Part shown: positions 44,183 through 47,680 of the stretch, in pieces
How the letters are laid out: each line of letters opens with the position of its first letter
Position numbering within the stretch: the first letter of the stretch is position 1
Assembly (NCBI GenBank): GCA_018646675.1
Contig: JABGUH010000002.1
Location: 1 to 47,680, forward strand
Direction: 5' to 3'
Length of the DNA stretch: 47,680 nt
Source of the DNA: Bdellovibrionales bacterium
GTDB lineage: Bacteria > Bdellovibrionota > Bacteriovoracia > Bacteriovoracales > Bacteriovoracaceae
Made by a program: the position numbers and the translations under genes
Notes under the pieces: generated by a model
Databases searched by the model: none
The model's input: only the letters and a program-made list of their open reading frames with translations
What the model was told of the DNA's origin: nothing

Positions 44183-47065
44183 ATGAAACTTAACCTTATC
44201 ATTGCTCTATTATCTTTTACTCTAGCAGTGCTATTTACTCCATCCTCTCTCTGGGCTTCATGCAAAGAGGGCGAAAAGGGGTGTCTTTGTATCTACACCT
44301 ACTACGAAGGAGGAGATAAGGAAAATGAGTTTTTAGCGACGAAATACCAAGCGGATCTGCAGGAGCTGGCCCAAAAACAGAAGATGGATATTAGCCTCGG
44401 CAATATTCCCAAGCTAAATAAGCTTTCAAATTTTTGTCAAATCGATGAAACAGGCTTTCTTGATAAGGTGGCTGAAGTTGTATCGGACATATTTAGCAGT
44501 GAAACCAAAATTGAGTTAATTCAGAAACAGTGTCGTCGGGCAGTGATCGACTCTTTTGATGTAGTTCAAAAGTTAGGTGACGATATTGAAAAAATTACAG
44601 CAATACTACCCGGACCCATGGCTTCAATCAATTCTATAATTTCAACAAACAATCAGTGTACTGAAGCCTGGGGTCAAAAGTTAGATAACCAGAACTTGTT
44701 ACTCTTTCCGGGCGGGGTTAAGGAACTTATCCAATTTTGTAGTTGCCGTGATACTTCGTTGGTTGCACTTCCAGTGAATAGGGGGGAGTGCCAGGAAATT
44801 AGGGATAGACAACTAGATGGAGAGAGTGAGTTTATGATGAATCTTCCCCAGATGAAAAAACATGGGGCAAGAATTAACATTTACTCTGGATTGTTATCTG
44901 TTTTGGTTGGCAGTGATGAGCTGAGCAAACTAACTTCGGGCTCTAATGCTTGCAGTTCGATTAATCTACAGGAGAACTCTATATTGCCAAAAGATGGTTC
45001 AGTTCCTATCAAGAGTGAAGAGGCTTATCAAATAATGGGGGGGTACCTTAAAGATGAGTTTGACAAGCTAAGCAGCGCATTCAGCAAGCAATTTCGTAAC
45101 AGTAATCCTATGGTACTGAAGCAGATAAGAGGAGATAGGAGGCAAGCCCGGTTGCAGCTTAATATACAGAACAATTCAAATGAGCTTGGGGAGTTAATTG
45201 CAAACCGTGAAACAGATAAATTGATTACAGCACTTAGTAAGCGTATAGAAAAACAGTGCAGGATGGCAGCAATTATTATCAAGAAGGCTCGAAGGAAGGG
45301 GGCAGGCAATAGAAAACATGATGTCGATATATGTACACGCCATAAATATTATAATGACTATAATAATTATTTGACCGGCCCGGACAGTTTTGACAACGAG
45401 CTGCGCCCCTACTCAGATCTCTTCTTATGTGAAAGTCTACGTTATCAGTTACAATCGGTACTACAAGAGCCGACAGGAATAAAGGGAGAATGTCACTCGA
45501 TGATTGCAGCTAATATTGATGAGGATGATAATTTAAGAGGTTTGGCATCTGAATTTGCTTATAGTGATAAAAAAATTCCAATTTATAATTGTAATTCAAT
45601 CGAGTCCGATTCTATTCACCCGGGAGATACAAATGATGAGATGTTTGGGCCTCCGGCTCCCCCTCGTTTAGAAGGAAACCCTCAGGTTACTTCCGATGAT
45701 GATTCGTTTAGTTATTCAGATGGTTCTGAAGCTAAAGATGATCCCTACGCCTTTGAAGATATTCGAGGGAATCATAGCCGAAGACAAAAGCTAAAAGATG
45801 CTCTGACAAGTGCAGCTAAGGGATTAAATAATTTACCTAAGACTAATGTTGGTAAGCAGGTAACGTCTACTACTACCGCTTCGTCTGAGGTGATTAGTGA
45901 CAGTGTCGAGGTTGATAGTCATCGGCCAGATGGTCCAACAACATCTACTCCGAGCTCAGATGTTTCGCAGACAGGTTCAAACCCCCAAGAAACAGCTCAG
46001 ATAGCAAAGCCTTGGCAGCCAACACCAGAGAGTGGGTATAACACTCCATGGAACAATCGAGAATCGATTAATCCGCGTTACCCGGTCACATCTTTTGCAC
46101 CTTCAATTAGTGATGAGTCACTAGAGGTGACTAATGGGAGTCCGAGCGGGAAGGCGAAGACAGCACTTTCTGATGAGTTACAGAAGTTGAGAGCGGAGCT
46201 GGCGGCACTAAAGACAGAGCAAATAGAGAAGAGAGATGGTGAGCAAGAGAGTATAAAAGGGGCGAAGGAAAAGTCCGATCCACAGATGGTTGACCTAGAA
46301 AAACAGGTAAAAGAGTTACAGGTCGAACTTAAAAAACGAAAAATAGCAGCTCGCACTGCTGTCGCTGATCAGCCAACCGTGCTCAATAATCGGGCCAATC
46401 TTAATAGTCCGACCACTACAGGTGGAAAGAGAGCACTCTCCTCTTCATTTGGTGATGGTAGAGAGTATGGCAACAGCACTGCTCCATCCCAGAGTGGGGC
46501 GAGTGTTAGCAGTACTACGATGCGAAGTGGTGCTAGCAAAGCAAATTTGAATGCTGCAAACGCAGCAGTGGCTGCTGGGGGCAGTGCTGCATTTGTAAAT
46601 AGGGGAAGCCCTATCTCTGACCCTATTGATTATGACGGCCGCATCGTTATGGTCAGAGAGGTTGTTAGTCAGAATCAGGCGATGGCGATTGGTGATTTTG
46701 GACTAAAACTGCAAGAAAATCCCGAGGCCCTCTATGAACAGACTGGTGGACGAGTAGTGGTTCAGGATCAAGAGAGTGGCCGTCTTGTATATCGAGTGAT
46801 GGAGTTTGTTGTCGAAGGAGGAGTTCCTCGTCTACTACTCGGATCTACTCAAACCGTCGATGCCAGCCAAATTTTGGATTCCCAAGGAGAAGTGTTGATG
46901 GGGACACCGATCGGTATTACCAAAACTCAGGAAGAGGAGTTGTTACAAGGATTATCTGATGTACATGGCCGGGCACCTGCGACGGCGCTACCAGATCAAG
47001 CCGATCAAGCTCGTAAGTACCATGATGACGTTAAAGGGCAATTTGACGAACTTCCTAGTGAGTAG
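44183..47065 (+). CDS. Giant secreted protein, tandem paralog 2
   Basis: This 960-residue protein is a diverged duplicate of the preceding gene. I use ATG 44183 (MKLNLIIALLSFTLAV signal peptide), eight bases after GGGAG; a 23-residue longer frame has no ribosome site. Shared landmarks are CLCIYTYYEGG, QKQCRRAV, FCSCRDTSL, GECQEIRDRQLDGESEF, CTRHKYY and LRPYSDLFLCESLR. It keeps the low-complexity linker, a coiled coil (about 662-725, LSDELQKLRAELAALK) and the C-terminal domain (about 820-920, MVREVVSQNQ, GGRVVVQDQESGRLVYRVME). The C-terminal domain is much more alike than the middle. Function is unknown. Confidence 0.85.
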   Translation: MKLNLIIALLSFTLAVLFTPSSLWASCKEGEKGCLCIYTYYEGGDKENEFLATKYQADLQELAQKQKMDISLGNIPKLNKLSNFCQIDETGFLDKVAEVVSDIFSSETKIELIQKQCRRAVIDSFDVVQKLGDDIEKITAILPGPMASINSIISTNNQCTEAWGQKLDNQNLLLFPGGVKELIQFCSCRDTSLVALPVNRGECQEIRDRQLDGESEFMMNLPQMKKHGARINIYSGLLSVLVGSDELSKLTSGSNACSSINLQENSILPKDGSVPIKSEEAYQIMGGYLKDEFDKLSSAFSKQFRNSNPMVLKQIRGDRRQARLQLNIQNNSNELGELIANRETDKLITALSKRIEKQCRMAAIIIKKARRKGAGNRKHDVDICTRHKYYNDYNNYLTGPDSFDNELRPYSDLFLCESLRYQLQSVLQEPTGIKGECHSMIAANIDEDDNLRGLASEFAYSDKKIPIYNCNSIESDSIHPGDTNDEMFGPPAPPRLEGNPQVTSDDDSFSYSDGSEAKDDPYAFEDIRGNHSRRQKLKDALTSAAKGLNNLPKTNVGKQVTSTTTASSEVISDSVEVDSHRPDGPTTSTPSSDVSQTGSNPQETAQIAKPWQPTPESGYNTPWNNRESINPRYPVTSFAPSISDESLEVTNGSPSGKAKTALSDELQKLRAELAALKTEQIEKRDGEQESIKGAKEKSDPQMVDLEKQVKELQVELKKRKIAARTAVADQPTVLNNRANLNSPTTTGGKRALSSSFGDGREYGNSTAPSQSGASVSSTTMRSGASKANLNAANAAVAAGGSAAFVNRGSPISDPIDYDGRIVMVREVVSQNQAMAIGDFGLKLQENPEALYEQTGGRVVVQDQESGRLVYRVMEFVVEGGVPRLLLGSTQTVDASQILDSQGEVLMGTPIGITKTQEEELLQGLSDVHGRAPATALPDQADQARKYHDDVKGQFDELPSE

Positions 47066-47133
47066 CATGATTGGTTAATTTGTATTTATTACAGTAAGTT
47101 ATGTGCCTCCCTTCTTATTGAGACACCGTGTAA

Positions 47134-47400
47134 TTACTAAACTATCTTGATCACCAACACGAGACACGATTAAAACATTTTCTACTCTTTCCGAAACTAT
47201 CACCATTGACTCGTTGGAACTCTCCGGTGATCAATCGTGCTAAAGGGGAGCAGCTTCTAGATTATGAAGTTGAGTGGGGATTTATGTTGGCCAAAAGGCT
47301 GGATGGTGAAATCATCAAGCAGATAACTTCGCAAAATATTGCTGATTATATAGCGGGGGTATTTCTAATTTTAGATATGACATCACGGGAAGTGCAGGTC
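47134..47400 (+). pseudogene. Remnant of a fumarylacetoacetate-hydrolase-family gene
   Basis: One open frame reads LLFPKLSPLTRWNSPVIN, then GEQLLDYEVEWGFMLAKRL, and ADYIAGVFLILDMTSREVQ. These fit the family's metal-binding and lid region (consensus-like LDYEVELAVVIG...YVAGYTVLNDVTARDLQ). A whole enzyme has 220 to 330 residues, so only about 85 remain: a TAA at 47131-47133 closes the 5' side and the 3' side runs into the hexanucleotide repeat, ending NRLI-stop. No start with a ribosome site is visible. The enzyme is therefore broken. Identification is by pattern recognition only. Confidence 0.5.
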
Positions 47401-47423
47401 AGAGAGGCAAACGGGAACGGGAA

Positions 47424-47503
47424 CAGATTGATTTAGCATGATGCTAAATCAAGTCGCCGTAGGCGCCCCGTAGGGGTGACCGAGCAGGATGCGAGGGAAA
47501 CAA
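47424..47503 (+). repeat. 80-bp structured repeat unit, copy 1
   Basis: This copy is identical to 47601-47680. It holds three hairpins: 10-bp arms GATTTAGCAT/ATGCTAAATC about a single G (47430-47450), CGCC-GTA-GGCG and CCCC-GTA-GGGG. It ends GATGCGAGGGAAACAA. The copies are 177 bases apart. Confidence 0.85.
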
Positions 47504-47600
47504 ACAGGAACAGGAACAGGAACAGGAGCAGGAACGGGAGCAGGAACAGGAACAGGAGCGGGAACAGGAACGGGAGCAGGAACAGGAACAGGAACAGGAA
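47504..47600 (+). repeat. Hexanucleotide tandem repeat
   Basis: About sixteen units of the six-base motif AGGAAC with AGGAGC, GGGAAC and GGGAGC variants fill the space between the two 80-bp copies. Two similar units precede copy 1 (47411-47426). In one frame it would encode Glu-Gln/Glu-Arg dipeptides, in another Asn-Arg. Such arrays change copy number by slippage. Confidence 0.9.
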
Positions 47601-47680
47601 CAGATTGATTTAGCATGATGCTAAATCAAGTCGCCGTAGGCGCCCCGTAGGGGTGACCGAGCAGGATGCGAGGGAAACAA
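47601..47680 (+). repeat. 80-bp structured repeat unit, copy 2 (at window edge)
   Basis: This is the second, identical copy of the 80-bp unit with the same three hairpins. It reaches the last base of the window, so the array probably continues beyond it. Confidence 0.85.

Noticed and set aside
47404..47680. CRISPR-like array at the right edge
   Set aside because: The spacer between the two 80-bp copies is itself a six-base tandem repeat, the repeat is too long, and no cas gene is present.

Overview
The window looks like a chromosomal segment of a Gram-negative bacterium. It has LPS heptose synthesis (gmhA), an RfaH-type antiterminator, outer-membrane beta-barrels, lipoproteins and a complete Na+-NQR. 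A bacterial histone-fold protein resembling the Bdellovibrio type, a PhaR-type regulator, paired ArsA-like ATPases and large Cys-containing secreted proteins of unknown family make Bdellovibrionota or a related former deltaproteobacterial lineage my best guess. That placement is inference; no rRNA or other decisive marker is present.

Layout. 1-254: short direct repeats, then tRNA-His on the minus strand with a clear promoter. 536-2047: a predicted outer-membrane protein and a HAD phosphatase. 2194-9013: the operon nqrABCDEF-apbE, a sodium-pumping NADH:quinone oxidoreductase with the flavin transferase that attaches its covalent FMN. 9010-11135: a small unknown protein, RfaH-like, gmhA and trxA. 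11322-16714: RDD membrane protein, polA (proofreading site degenerate) and a lytic transglycosylase. 16650-20664, minus strand: an ATP/ADP-translocase-like carrier, two secreted proteins (one with a Cys-His-Asp triad), a Nudix/NMN-adenylyltransferase fusion, and a zinc-finger protein with a C-terminal histone fold. The last two overlap by one base. 20737-27165, plus strand: M18 aminopeptidase, a SUV3-like RNA helicase with a zinc ribbon, a one-pass acidic/basic membrane protein and a degenerate SpoIIE/PP2C-like phosphatase. 27170-31420, minus strand: a Cys/Met-metabolism PLP enzyme, two ArsA-like ATPases, an outer-membrane protein and a PhaR-type regulator. 31859-34473: a TPR lipoprotein, which seems to start at ATT, and a second lipoprotein. 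34693-40290: oppABCDF-type peptide importer. 40425-41081: a YkgJ-type cysteine-cluster protein. 41211-47065: two tandem paralogous secreted proteins of about 950 residues with related upstream elements. 47134-47680: a remnant of a fumarylacetoacetate-hydrolase-family gene running into an array of 80-bp structured units and a hexanucleotide repeat, which continues past the window edge.

Most of the window is ordinary housekeeping and envelope biology. The parts most worth a second look are the zinc-finger histone coupled to an NAD-metabolism fusion enzyme, the tandem giant secreted paralogs, the terminal repeat array, the apparent ATT start, and the membrane-protein/pseudo-phosphatase pair.
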